Below are positions 18,848-28,145 of a stretch of 64,000 nt of DNA, piece by piece; within the stretch, counting starts at the first letter, position 1, and every line of letters begins with the position of its first letter. Source of the stretch: Phycisphaeraceae bacterium (GTDB lineage Bacteria; Planctomycetota; Phycisphaerae; Phycisphaerales; SM1A02); assembly GCA_019636735.1 (NCBI GenBank), contig JAHBWY010000001.1:496001-560000 (forward strand), in the 5' to 3' direction. A model generated the notes under the pieces. That model had not been told where the DNA came from. It saw only the letters and a program-made list of their open reading frames with translations, and searched no databases. The translations under genes were made by a program, and so were the position numbers.

Positions 18848-20023
18848 TCACACGGCGCGGATCAGCATGGAGACGGCATTGCCGCCACCGAGGCAGAGGC
18901 TCGCAATGCCTCGCGTACCGCCCGTGCGTTTCAGGTGATGCACCAGCGTCGTCAGGACTCGGGCGCCGCTCGCGCCGATCGGATGTCCGAGGGCGATGCC
19001 GCCACCACCGATGTTCAACTTGCTCTCCGGAATGCCCAGCGGCGTGATGTCGGCGAGGACCTGCGCAGCGAACGCCTCGTTGATCTCGAAGAGGTCGATG
19101 TCCTTGACCGTGAGCTTGTGCTTCGCAAGGAGCTGCTCGATGCCGATCTTCGGCGCGATGAAGAGCTCCTTCGCGGGAACACCAACGGTGTTCCACCCTT
19201 CGATCACGGCGAGCGGGGCAATGCCGAGCGCCTTTGCCTTCGCTTCGCTGGCGACCAGCAGCGCGGCTGCGCCCTGGCTGATCTGGCTCGCGTTGCCCGC
19301 GGTCACTGTGCCATCCTTGGCGAATGATGGTCGCAACTTGGCCAGCGCCTCGAGCGAGGTGTCGGCCCTGAAACCCTCATCCGCATCGAGGCCCACCTTG
19401 CCGCCGATCTCCTCAGCCGTGAGTGGAACGATCTCCGACTTGAACCACCCCTCCTTGGTCGCCTGCGCCGCTCGATGGTGGCTTTGCACCGAGAAGCGAT
19501 CCTGATCCTCACGCGACACGCCATGTGCACGGGCGATGTGCTCCGCCGCCATGCCCATGCCCCAGTTCTCGAAGGGACAGGTCAGACCGTCAGCCTCCAT
19601 GTGATCGAGGAGCTTGCCAGCGCCGAACTTGATGCCGGCGCGGGCATGCACCATGTGCGGGGCGAGGTCCATGTTCTCCATGCCGCCCGCCACGCAGAGT
19701 TCATTCAGCCCGGCGCGGATACCACCGGCCGCGAACATGACCGACTGGAGTCCGCTGCCGCAGACCTTGTTGACCGTCGTGGCATTCAGCGTGTCGGGAA
19801 GCCCCGCGTGAAGTCCCGCCTGCCGCGCTGGATTCTGGCCGAGGCCCGCCTGAAGAACGCTCCCCATGAAGCACTCGTCAATGTGCGCCTTGGCATTGGG
19901 GTGATCATCGAGCAGTGCCTTGATGACGCGAGCGCCGAGCTTCGTGGCGGGAACTTTCGACATCACGCCACCGAACTTCCCGATGGGGGTGCGGCGAGCA
20001 GCCAGAATCACGGCGTCGGGCAT
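18848..20023 (-). CDS. Acetyl-CoA C-acetyltransferase (thiolase)
   Basis: Condenses two acetyl-CoA to acetoacetyl-CoA, or cleaves 3-ketoacyl-CoA in the reverse direction. The acyl-accepting Cys88 is in NKVCGSGLQSV; the catalytic His is in GHPIGASGAR, and the second Cys in SLCLGGGNAV near the C-terminus. The NEAFAAQ motif is also intact. Length 391 is typical of biosynthetic and degradative thiolases, which cannot be separated by eye. Start at 20023 is well supported: AAGGAG sits six bases upstream. The gene is divergent from fbp, with an 86-base shared upstream region that contains a tandem direct repeat. Confidence 0.93.
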   Translation of the reverse strand: MPDAVILAARRTPIGKFGGVMSKVPATKLGARVIKALLDDHPNAKAHIDECFMGSVLQAGLGQNPARQAGLHAGLPDTLNATTVNKVCGSGLQSVMFAAGGIRAGLNELCVAGGMENMDLAPHMVHARAGIKFGAGKLLDHMEADGLTCPFENWGMGMAAEHIARAHGVSREDQDRFSVQSHHRAAQATKEGWFKSEIVPLTAEEIGGKVGLDADEGFRADTSLEALAKLRPSFAKDGTVTAGNASQISQGAAALLVASEAKAKALGIAPLAVIEGWNTVGVPAKELFIAPKIGIEQLLAKHKLTVKDIDLFEINEAFAAQVLADITPLGIPESKLNIGGGGIALGHPIGASGARVLTTLVHHLKRTGGTRGIASLCLGGGNAVSMLIRAV

Positions 20024-20045
20024 GAGGAACTCCTTGGGTTGAGAT

Positions 20046-20076
20046 GTAGTGCAGAGGTGCACATGCGTGGTGCAGA
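20046..20076. promoter_or_regulatory. Tandem direct repeat in the thiolase/fbp divergent region
   Basis: GTAGTGCAGA (20046-20055) and GTGGTGCAGA (20067-20076) match at nine of ten positions and start 21 bases apart, two helical turns, with another GGTGCA between them. The spacing suits two protein molecules on one face of the DNA. No known regulator site is recognised. Confidence 0.3.
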
Positions 20077-20109
20077 TGCAAAACCAAGGTGGATGATAGC
20101 CTCCGCCGC

Positions 20110-21153
20110 ATGAGCCGTATGGAGCACGACGCACCATCGACTGGGAGCCCGGCCCTGGTCGGGGAGAACCTGACCAGCCTCCAGACCTTCATCCTCGAAG
20201 AGGAGGCTCGCTTCCCGGACGCGTCGGGCGAATTCAGTTGGATTGTCTCGGCCATCTCCCTCGCGGCCAAGATCATTGCCTACAAGGTGCGGCATGTGCG
20301 CCTCCAGTCGATCGTGGGCTCGATCGGCACCACCAATATCCAGGGGGAAGAGCAGATCAAGATGGACGCGATCGCCAACGAGGTGATCATGCGGGTCCTC
20401 GGCAGTCGACCGTCGATCGCCGTGCTGGGGAGCGAGGAGGATGAGCATCCGCGGATCCTGCGCCGCGGTCACGAGGGCGGAAAGTACTGCGTGCTCTTTG
20501 ATCCACTGGATGGCTCGAGCAACCTCGACACCGCCGTCGGCGTCGGGACCATCTTCACGATTCTGCGGAACGACCCGACGATTCCCGGGGCGATCGAAAC
20601 GGTCTGCCAGCCCGGCATGCGGCAGGTGGCGGCGGGCTATGTCCTTTACGGGTCGAGCACGGTGTTCGTCATCACCACCGGCTACGGAGTGCACATGTTC
20701 GAGCTCGATGCCGCGGTCGGAAGCTTCATGCTGGTCAAGCGTGATCTGCGGATGCCCGACTCGAACAGGGTCTATTCGATCAACGAGGCCTACAGCGAGG
20801 GCTTCCCGGCTGGATACCAGCGCTACCTCCAGTGGGCGCACGGCAACGGGTATTCCGCGCGGTACATCGGATCCATGGTCGCCGATGTTCATCGCACGCT
20901 CGTCAACGGCGGCGTGTTCCTCTACCCACCGACGCGCAAGCACCCGACGGGCAAGCTGCGCCTCCTCTATGAGGCCAATCCCATGAGTTTCCTGGTGGAG
21001 CAGGCGGGAGGCGTGAGCACCACCGGCACCCAACGGACCATGGAGGTGCAGCCGACGCAGTTGCATCAGCGCACCCCGCTCGTCATGGGATCGGTCTCCG
21101 AGGTGAAGGCCGTGCAGGCGCACTTCAAGAGCCCCGCCGATGCGCTGCCCTGA
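20110..21153 (+). CDS. fbp: Fructose-1,6-bisphosphatase, class I
   Basis: Gluconeogenic enzyme removing the 1-phosphate of fructose 1,6-bisphosphate in the cytoplasm. The metal and substrate motifs are clear: GSEEDEHP, VLFDPLDGSSNLDTAVGVGT (the DPxDGSSN hallmark), SMVADVHRTLVNGGVFLYP and LRLLYEANPMSFLVEQAGG with the catalytic-region ending. The length of about 347 is normal. Several in-frame ATGs lie close together (20089, 20110, 20119); 20110 is a compromise because none has a clear Shine-Dalgarno sequence. Divergent from the thiolase gene, and 40 bases before the tricorn-like gene, which may share its transcript. Confidence 0.95.
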   Translation: MSRMEHDAPSTGSPALVGENLTSLQTFILEEEARFPDASGEFSWIVSAISLAAKIIAYKVRHVRLQSIVGSIGTTNIQGEEQIKMDAIANEVIMRVLGSRPSIAVLGSEEDEHPRILRRGHEGGKYCVLFDPLDGSSNLDTAVGVGTIFTILRNDPTIPGAIETVCQPGMRQVAAGYVLYGSSTVFVITTGYGVHMFELDAAVGSFMLVKRDLRMPDSNRVYSINEAYSEGFPAGYQRYLQWAHGNGYSARYIGSMVADVHRTLVNGGVFLYPPTRKHPTGKLRLLYEANPMSFLVEQAGGVSTTGTQRTMEVQPTQLHQRTPLVMGSVSEVKAVQAHFKSPADALP

Positions 21154-21193
21154 CCTCCAATCTTGCCCCTCGCCATCACAAGGATGAAGGCCC

Positions 21194-24100
21194 ATGAAGT
21201 TCTCACTTCACCGGAGTCGATCGCGCCAGCTCCATCAGTCAGGAGCGACCGCCGTGTTGCTTGTCACCGCGGTGATGGTCACAGGCGCTGAGAGTTTCAC
21301 CGATTCAACGAGCGCATCGCCGATGCAGGGGCAGGAGCCGGTCGGTTCGGCGCCCATCCTCGGCTGTGTCGGCCACGCAGCGCTCTCGGGCGATCGAGTC
21401 ATCTTCGAGAGTGCAGGCGATCTCTGGATGGCGCGCGTGCCCGTCTCAGGTGACGGCGGCGGAGATGGGGTCCTCGAAGCGTCGCGCCTGACGAGCGGCG
21501 CTGGAGTCGAGCGCTGGCCCACCATCAGTCCCGATGGGTCATTGGTCGCCTTCGTGGGCGAGTACGACGGCAATCCGGAGGTCTATGTGATGCCCGTCTC
21601 CGGGGGCGTGCCGACGCGGCTCACTTTCCATCCTGGCCGCGACATTCCGCTCGGCTGGACGCCTGACGGCACGGAGATTCTCTTCCGATCGCAGCGATTG
21701 AATCCCCAGGGCATGTGGGAGCTCTTCCGGGTTCCGGTCACCGGCGGTGCCGCCACGCGAGAACCGATCGGTGAGTGCTCGCTGGCGTCGATTGATCCTC
21801 GTACAGGTCGGCTCGCGTTCACTCGCTGGAGCAATGAATCGTGGAACTGGCGCGGCTACCGGGGTGGCACCGCGCCGGAGCTCTGGGTGACGGGGCCCGA
21901 TCGCGCCCAGTTCACGCGCCTCACCGATGTCTCAAGCAATGAGCTCTTTCCTTCGTGGGTCGCGGGGAAACTCGCCTTCCTCTCCGATCGAGATGGCACA
22001 ACGACCATTCACCTGATGGATGGCGAAGGCGGTTCGCGGCGCGTGCTCCTGCCTGCCGCCGAAAGCGGCGCGGGATCCTTCGATGTCCGACGGCTCGCCG
22101 CCGACTCGGCGCCGAACTCCACGCGGCTGGTTTTCAGTCAGGGGTGCCGGCTCGGCATCATCGATGCCGACAGCGGCGCGGTGCGCCGATTTGATGTCAT
22201 GCTCGTCGGCGATCGCCTCGATGAGCGGACACGGCTGGCCGAGCCGCTCAAGGCGCTCTCGGGGATGTCGCTCTCGCCGGATGGCTCCATCGCGGCGCTT
22301 GAGAGCCGCGGCGAAGTGCTGCTCGTCCCCATCGGTGCGCCGACAGCCGGTCGGCCGCAGAGCTGGCAGCAGTTCCCCCGTCGCAGTGAGACGCGGGACT
22401 TCGGCGTGGCGTGGGTCTCGCCCCGAGCACTTCTCTATGTCAGCGACCGCGATGGAACCCCGAGGCTGGTCCTTCGCACCTTGTCAACGGATGGCGTTGA
22501 TCAGGAGATCGAAGTTCCAACCGGCGTGCGCGAATGGATCTTTGCGCCGGAAGTGAGCCTCGACGGTCGTTGGGTCGCCTTCGCAGACAAGAGCCTCCGC
22601 CTCCATCTCGTTGACCTTCAACAAGGCGTGAGCCGAGTGCTGGCGACCGCGACCGCGGGCGAGATCACCGACTATCGCTTCTCACCGGACGGCAAGTTGA
22701 TCGCCTGGGTTGAGCCGCGGCGCACCGGCTTCTCGCAGATCCGCATGGCGTCGACGGTTGATCAGAGTGTCGACACCATCGTAGGTCGCGGCATGACGAT
22801 GGACTTCGAGCCCCGCTGGGATCCAGCGGGGAAGTTCCTCTTCTTCCTCTCCAAGCGGCACATCGATCCGCTTCTCGATGCGTTCGAGTTCAACTTCGTG
22901 AATCTCAATCCGACGGTGGTGTGCGCGCTGCCCCTGGCGGAGGGCACACCTCCGCCCATTCCCGCGATGGCCGCCGCCGCGGGCTTCGACCTCGAAGTGT
23001 GGGCCAAGCCGCCCCAGGGAGATGACGCCGAGAATGGCAGCAACGCCGAGGAGACGGCGACCGTCAAGGGTGCCGGGAAGCAGCCGACGCCTGCCCCGGT
23101 GAAGTTCGAGTTCACGGCGAGCCTCTCCGATCGAGTGGCGCTCCTTCTGATTGAGCCGGGCGAGATCTCCTCGCTCGAAGCGGTCCATGGCGGCCTGCTC
23201 TACATGCGGCGCAAGCCTCAGACATTGAATGAGGAGATCTGGCCGCCGCCGCCACTGGGCGTGCCCGGCGCGGCGCTTCACCGTGTGACGCTCGTTGACG
23301 GCGAAGACACGCCGCTCATCACGGATCTCTCCGCCTACGCCATGAGTCGCGATGGCTCCACGGTGCTGGCGGCTGCGGGCGAGAGGCTGGTTGTGCTCCA
23401 CCCGGGTGAGGCTCATGCCGGGGGGGAGGCAGCATCCGCCGAGGCCGCGGAAGCGCTCGATCTCTCCGCCGTTCGGGTGACGGTCGATGTCCGCGGCGAG
23501 TGGCGGCACATCTTCGATGAAGCATGGCGCCTGCAACGCGACTTCTTCTGGCGCGAGGATCTTGGGGGTGTTGATTGGGACGCCGTGCGCCAGCGCTACG
23601 AGGCTCTTCTGCCGCGCATCGGCAGTCGTGGCGAGCTCAATGAACTCATCGGGCAGATGATGGGCGAGCTCGGTGTGAGCCATCTCTACATTGCCGGCGG
23701 CGATGACTTCGCGCGGCCGCGGCCGATCAGCGTGGGACTCCTTGGCGTGGATCTTGAGCGGCAGGGCGATGCGATGGTCATCGCGCGCATCCTTCCCGAC
23801 TTCTCGGCGGAGGGCGGTCCACCGAGTCCGCTCGCGGCGCCACACCTTGGCGTGGCCGTGGGGGAGGTCATCCTTGCAATCGATGGTGTGCCGCTCGACC
23901 CTGCGCGTGATCCCCACGAGCGACTGGTCGGTCGTGGCGGGATGCCGGTGGCACTGACCATTGCCGACGATGCCACCGGCGCGAAGACGCGACGCCTTGA
24001 GGTCCAGGCGCTCGAAGACGATCACGACCTCCGGTACCGTGCCTGGGTCGAGACCAATCGATTGCGTGTGCACAGGGAATCGAATGGAAGACTGGGGTAC

Positions 24101-24694
24101 ATCCACCTTCCCGACATGGACTCCGAGGGCCTGACGGCCTTTGTGCGGCAGTTCTATCCCCAGCTCGACCGGGAGGGAATGGTCATTGATGTCCGGGGCA
24201 ATGGCGGCGGTTTCGTGAGCCAGATGATCATCGAGCGCCTGGCGCGGCGCATCTACGCGTGGTCGCTACCGCGCCACGGCGCGCCGGAGACCTACCCGCA
24301 GCGCGTCATGGATGGACCGATCGCCGTCATCATCGATCAGCATGCGGGCAGTGACGGTGACATCTTTCCGGAGAGCGTCCGTATCCGCGACTTGGGACCG
24401 CTGATCGGCAAGCGCACCTGGGGCGGTGTCATCGGCATTCGCCAGGACAAGCCCTTCATCGACGGAGGCTCCGCCAGTCAGCCCGAGTACGCCTGGTGGG
24501 AACCGCTCCGCGGCTTCGATCTTGAGAACACCGGAGTCGCGCCTGACATCGAGGTGGACATCACGCCGCCGGATCGCGTGGCGGGTCGGGATCCTCAGCT
24601 TGATCGGACGGTGCAGGTTCTGCTGAATGCGCTTCGCGAGCGGACCCCGACTCCCGTACCGCCTCGCCCTGGTCAGCTGCGCGCGACCCCCTGA
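21194..24694 (+). CDS. Tricorn-like protease (S41 family), exported
   Basis: Large peptidase that degrades oligopeptides. A basic N-terminus followed by TAVLLVTAVMVTG suggests export. The first 600 residues are WD-like beta-propeller blocks (for example LTSGAGVERWPTISPDGSLV and ITDYRFSPDGKLIAWVEPRR). The C-terminal half has the C1 helical domain (WRLQRDFFWREDLGGVDWDA), a PDZ-like domain (GVAVGEVILAIDGVPLDP) and the S41 core. Ser829-His830 in GVSHLY and the nucleophile Ser1053 in AGSDGD match the Ser-His and Ser positions of tricorn (S745/H746 and S965). At 1166 residues it has normal tricorn length. The last 134 bases overlap the opposing sigma-factor gene. Confidence 0.9.
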   Translation: MKFSLHRSRSRQLHQSGATAVLLVTAVMVTGAESFTDSTSASPMQGQEPVGSAPILGCVGHAALSGDRVIFESAGDLWMARVPVSGDGGGDGVLEASRLTSGAGVERWPTISPDGSLVAFVGEYDGNPEVYVMPVSGGVPTRLTFHPGRDIPLGWTPDGTEILFRSQRLNPQGMWELFRVPVTGGAATREPIGECSLASIDPRTGRLAFTRWSNESWNWRGYRGGTAPELWVTGPDRAQFTRLTDVSSNELFPSWVAGKLAFLSDRDGTTTIHLMDGEGGSRRVLLPAAESGAGSFDVRRLAADSAPNSTRLVFSQGCRLGIIDADSGAVRRFDVMLVGDRLDERTRLAEPLKALSGMSLSPDGSIAALESRGEVLLVPIGAPTAGRPQSWQQFPRRSETRDFGVAWVSPRALLYVSDRDGTPRLVLRTLSTDGVDQEIEVPTGVREWIFAPEVSLDGRWVAFADKSLRLHLVDLQQGVSRVLATATAGEITDYRFSPDGKLIAWVEPRRTGFSQIRMASTVDQSVDTIVGRGMTMDFEPRWDPAGKFLFFLSKRHIDPLLDAFEFNFVNLNPTVVCALPLAEGTPPPIPAMAAAAGFDLEVWAKPPQGDDAENGSNAEETATVKGAGKQPTPAPVKFEFTASLSDRVALLLIEPGEISSLEAVHGGLLYMRRKPQTLNEEIWPPPPLGVPGAALHRVTLVDGEDTPLITDLSAYAMSRDGSTVLAAAGERLVVLHPGEAHAGGEAASAEAAEALDLSAVRVTVDVRGEWRHIFDEAWRLQRDFFWREDLGGVDWDAVRQRYEALLPRIGSRGELNELIGQMMGELGVSHLYIAGGDDFARPRPISVGLLGVDLERQGDAMVIARILPDFSAEGGPPSPLAAPHLGVAVGEVILAIDGVPLDPARDPHERLVGRGGMPVALTIADDATGAKTRRLEVQALEDDHDLRYRAWVETNRLRVHRESNGRLGYIHLPDMDSEGLTAFVRQFYPQLDREGMVIDVRGNGGGFVSQMIIERLARRIYAWSLPRHGAPETYPQRVMDGPIAVIIDQHAGSDGDIFPESVRIRDLGPLIGKRTWGGVIGIRQDKPFIDGGSASQPEYAWWEPLRGFDLENTGVAPDIEVDITPPDRVAGRDPQLDRTVQVLLNALRERTPTPVPPRPGQLRATP

Positions 24695-25208
24695 GTCGCG
24701 CCATCAGTCGATGCCAGCGACGCCTCGCCGTCTCGGCGGGAACGCCGAGGTGATCGCTGATCTGGCTCCACGAGAGTCCCTGCTTCCAGAGCAGCACCAG
24801 CTCCCACTCATCGGGCTTGAGCGACGGAGGCGCAGAGTCGTGGTCGGTGAGGGCAGGTCTCTCGTCGTGGCGTGGTGCCGAACGGGCCGCCTCGGCCTGG
24901 CGTCGTTGACGGCTCACCTCCTCGCGCACCTTGTCGACATAGGCGCGGTGGAGAATGCGCTTCAGGAGCGCCCGGCCCGCGGCATCATCGACACCGCCCG
25001 GTCCCATGCGCAGCAGGCGCCGAATGGTGGTGGCCACCAGGTCGTGCGTGTCGAAGCCGAGACGCGAGTGACGCCGATGGAGCGAACGCGCAATGGCTTC
25101 GAGCGACGGCTGCCAGAGGCGAAGCAAGTGATCCAGCGCCGTCTCATCGCCCTGCTGCGCGCGGCGGAGGAGATCTTCCTCGGTCTCTCGCGATCCGGGG
25201 CCAGTCAT
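24561..25208 (-). CDS. ECF-type RNA polymerase sigma factor
   Basis: Directs RNA polymerase to a specific promoter set. Region 2 is EEDLLRRAQQGDETALDHLL through LGFDTHDLVATTIRRLLRM (about residues 10-68); region 4 is KPDEWELVLLWKQGLSWSQI followed by SDHLGVPAETARRRWHRL, a helix-turn-helix. The C-terminal 45 residues are polar and unusually rich in Ala, Glu, Asp and Pro; most of this tail is antisense to the end of the tricorn-like gene. The start overlaps the kinase stop by four bases (ATGA), so the two proteins are made together. This kinase-sigma coupling is common in planctomycetes, where the kinase is suspected to control the sigma factor. Confidence 0.85.
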   Translation of the reverse strand: MTGPGSRETEEDLLRRAQQGDETALDHLLRLWQPSLEAIARSLHRRHSRLGFDTHDLVATTIRRLLRMGPGGVDDAAGRALLKRILHRAYVDKVREEVSRQRRQAEAARSAPRHDERPALTDHDSAPPSLKPDEWELVLLWKQGLSWSQISDHLGVPAETARRRWHRLMARLRGSRAADQGEAVRESGSAREAHSAEPAPSDQAEDPDPPRDPAA

Positions 25209-27124
25209 GGTGAATCGCGCCTCACCTGGGAGATCGTCCTGCTGATGACGAGAGCGAGCCGAGGGTCACGAGGAGCGGCGTCGGCGCCCATCGCTTCGAG
25301 TCGGGCGAGCGTGTTGGCTCGATCGGCGCGGGCGCTTGCCAGATCGGCCAGGATCGAGGCGACATAGGCCACGGCCTCCGTCGAGCGACGGATCGGATCA
25401 TCCTCCGCGAAGCGCTCGCGCCACCAGGGGAGGTCCTCGGTCATCAGGGCCAGCGCGCGACCCGCTGAGGCGCGCTCCAAGTCGGTCAGCGCCAGGTTCA
25501 CCGCCGCCAGCTTCGCTTCGAGATGGTCTCGGCGCCCTCTGGCAGTGGCGCTTTCAATCAGGGCCGCCCAACCGCTCCGCTGCGCCTCGACGGTGCGCGA
25601 GGCCAGATCGGAATCGGGAATGCCGCGTTCACCCACCAGCCACTGCATCGCCAGCACTTGCGGTGCGGTGCTCAGGCCATCGGCCCGCGCAAGATCACCG
25701 AGTGAATCGACATACTGGCTCAGCGCCGCCTGCGCACGGAGCTGTCGAGCCTCGGTGGCCAAGCGGTCGGCTCGCCGACGGCTCTCCTCGATCAGTCCGT
25801 CGATCCAAAGCCACGCGACGAGTGTGACCGCCACCAGCGCCGAGGCGCCGAGGACCCAGGTCACGGGATCGCGTCGAACGGAGAGTTGGAGCGACGCCGC
25901 GATTGAGGGGACTTCGCTCGGGAGCGGTCGATGCGCAAGCCACGCCGACAGGTCATCGGTAAGTGCTTGAGCGGTCGGCGGTCGCGACGCCGGGTCGGGC
26001 GCCATCGCGCGTCGCCAGATGGACTCCAGTCGATCTGCATCGGCGCGCGGCGATGGCGGGGCGTCGATGGCATCAAGGCCATCGGCACACCATCGCAAGA
26101 CGGCGCCGAGCGCGTAGATGTCAGCGGCCGGTCCCGCTGGCGCGCCGTCGAGCACCTCGGGCGATGCGAAGAACGGCGTGGACTGGATCGACGCCGCGTC
26201 GAGGTCGGTGGGCTGAGCGGCGCCGAAGTCACACAGTCGTGCTTCGCCAGATTCAGAGACGAGAATGTTCGCCGGCTTCACATCGAGGTGGAGCACGCCG
26301 GCGGAGTGCGCCGCAGCAACGGCCTGCGCGATCTGTCGGACGACATCCACGGCGCCACGGCGACCGAGGACCGACAGCACGCCCGGATCCTCGAGGGTTC
26401 GACCCGCGACAAGTTCGGAGACGACGAACCCCCGTCCATCCGGTGCGACTCCGGAGTCAAGCCATCGGACCACCGACGGGTGCTGCACCCGGCTGCCGCG
26501 GAGCAACTCCGGCTCCGCGCGATGCGCAAGGTGGGGCGGGAGCACCTTGACCACCACCACATGGCGATAGGCGCCATCGCTGTAGCGTCGATCAATGGCT
26601 TCGAACACCTGTCCCGACGAACCTGTGCCAAGCTCACGACGCAGGTCGAAGCGATGATTGTGCCCCGCACACGGGGGGCCGAACGAGCAGGGGGCCTCCA
26701 GCGCGTCCCTCGCATCGGGGTCCGACGGTCGATGCGCTGTGCCCGATACACCGACTGTCTCGTCGCCCTGAATCCATGCGTGCACCAGGCGCAACCGCGC
26801 CACCGCTGCAGCGAACTCAGGCCCCAGCGCCGCGACACGACGCGCCATCTCAGGAAAGCCTGGATCGTCGAGATGATCTCCAAGCGAAGCCGTGACGGCG
26901 GCATCGAGCACGAGCTCACGGTCCGGACCCCTCCGGAATGAACTTCGCCATCGCTCCACGGATCGCTCGCGCCCAAGAAGACGCCGAACCTCCGCATCGA
27001 TCTCGATGGAGTGCACATCATCGACGAGGCCTTCCGCGCGCAGAACCTCGACAACCCGCTCGAAGGGCGGATCGCTCGCCTCGCGCCGGTAGAGCGCCAG
27101 CACGCGTGCGACGGCGTCGGCCAT
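25205..27124 (-). CDS. Transmembrane Ser/Thr protein kinase (PknB-type)
   Basis: Membrane-anchored kinase of 639 residues from the ATG at 27124. An N-terminal helical region of about 150 residues precedes the kinase domain. Visible motifs: glycine loop LGTGSSGQVF (about residue 164), VVVVKVL lysine, catalytic loop HLDVKPANIL (about 278), DFG in LCDFGAAQ and FASPEVL for APE. The catalytic loop has Leu in place of the Arg of HRD, so activation may not depend on activation-loop phosphorylation. A single membrane span (TWVLGASALVAVTLVAWLWI, about 420-440) is followed by a helical region of about 200 residues of unknown role. A longer open frame reaches 27397; 27133 is another possible start. Overlaps the sigma factor by four bases. 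Confidence 0.87.
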   Translation of the reverse strand: MADAVARVLALYRREASDPPFERVVEVLRAEGLVDDVHSIEIDAEVRRLLGRERSVERWRSSFRRGPDRELVLDAAVTASLGDHLDDPGFPEMARRVAALGPEFAAAVARLRLVHAWIQGDETVGVSGTAHRPSDPDARDALEAPCSFGPPCAGHNHRFDLRRELGTGSSGQVFEAIDRRYSDGAYRHVVVVKVLPPHLAHRAEPELLRGSRVQHPSVVRWLDSGVAPDGRGFVVSELVAGRTLEDPGVLSVLGRRGAVDVVRQIAQAVAAAHSAGVLHLDVKPANILVSESGEARLCDFGAAQPTDLDAASIQSTPFFASPEVLDGAPAGPAADIYALGAVLRWCADGLDAIDAPPSPRADADRLESIWRRAMAPDPASRPPTAQALTDDLSAWLAHRPLPSEVPSIAASLQLSVRRDPVTWVLGASALVAVTLVAWLWIDGLIEESRRRADRLATEARQLRAQAALSQYVDSLGDLARADGLSTAPQVLAMQWLVGERGIPDSDLASRTVEAQRSGWAALIESATARGRRDHLEAKLAAVNLALTDLERASAGRALALMTEDLPWWRERFAEDDPIRRSTEAVAYVASILADLASARADRANTLARLEAMGADAAPRDPRLALVISRTISQVRRDSP

Positions 27125-27460
27125 GGGTGGCATCGTGGCACCACTCGGCGGCGCGGTCAACGAGGTGGGCCGTGATTTCGGGATGAGAGCCGCCGAACCA
27201 CCACCCACGGTTCGGTCTGTGCGGGTGGGCGGCGGCAATCTCGCGGAAATCCGAAGTCCTTCGCACTCCGTCTCGCAGAGAATCGGCGGAAAATCAACGG
27301 TGCGTGTCTCGCTCGAACGGTCGGCGTCGATAGATCGGGGCACGGAGGCGGAGAGACAGACTTGAACGACTGAAGAAGGAGCACTGCTCGGGGCCACTGC
27401 GATGCCGAAGCCGGCCTCTCATGGCAGGGGTTCCCGTGATTGCTCCAAGGAGGATGTCCC
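27125..27460. other. Divergent intergenic region, no gene seen
   Basis: 336 bases between the kinase (minus) and a small secreted protein (plus). The open frames are extensions of the kinase frame or GC shadows. No strong promoter or hairpin was found; AAGGAGG at 27447-27453 is the ribosome-binding site of the next gene. Confidence 0.5.
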
Positions 27461-28081
27461 ATGGGAGCTATGAATCGCGCGGCGCGTCTTGGTTTCCTCG
27501 TCCTGATCATCGGGGCAGGCGCGGCGGCTGTGAGTGCGCGTCCGTCCAATGCGGTCGCCGGTTCAGCGGTCGAGGTGGTCAAGGGTGATCCACGCCTCGA
27601 CCTCGCTTGGGCTTTGGCGCAGGGCGGCATGACTGACAGGGATTCGACGCGTGTCAGCGTGGTCCTTGTCGACGGGGTGGACCCCGCCGCTGAGAACCAA
27701 GTGTTGACCGTCACCTTCACCGCGGAGTTCTGGTGGAAGGCCGATCGCCCGGGGCGACCAGGGGCGCTCCAGATGATGCGAGGTCGCGTGAACATGGACT
27801 GGTCGCGGGCCTTCCGCCATGCCATGCGTGATCGAGCGTGCAGCGGCGATGAGGTTCCATTCGTTCCGCTTCGCGCGATTGGCGATCCGGCGCTGCCTTT
27901 CCCTGCGGGCGAAGTGGTGCTGATGCGCCTGATCAAGGTGCATCACGCGGGAGCGCTGGCCTCGGTTCATGAACGCGCTTTCGCTCCGGTGATGCCGTCG
28001 GAAGTGCGAGTGGAGTGTCTGCCGGTCGCACTGGATCTCGAGACAGGGGTGCAGGTCCCGACGAGTTGGCCTGGGGGGTGA
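27461..28081 (+). CDS. Small secreted hypothetical protein
   Basis: Not recognised. The start at 27461 is set by a strong AAGGAGG seven bases upstream; a TTG at 27440 would extend it. The N-terminus has a signal peptide, MNRAARLGFLVLIIGAGAAA, with probable cleavage near VSARPSNA. The mature part (about 180 residues) has no clear repeats and includes EVVLMRLIKVHHAGALASVH; it has few cysteines (two). It is followed 64 bases later by another small secreted protein with its own strong ribosome-binding site. The two may form a unit exported together; no function is proposed. Confidence 0.7.
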   Translation: MGAMNRAARLGFLVLIIGAGAAAVSARPSNAVAGSAVEVVKGDPRLDLAWALAQGGMTDRDSTRVSVVLVDGVDPAAENQVLTVTFTAEFWWKADRPGRPGALQMMRGRVNMDWSRAFRHAMRDRACSGDEVPFVPLRAIGDPALPFPAGEVVLMRLIKVHHAGALASVHERAFAPVMPSEVRVECLPVALDLETGVQVPTSWPGG

Positions 28082-28145
28082 ACCAGGTGTGCCCAGGGGT
28101 GGGATGGGCGTGGAGTTGAAGTCCTCTCATCAAGGAGTCGCAGTC

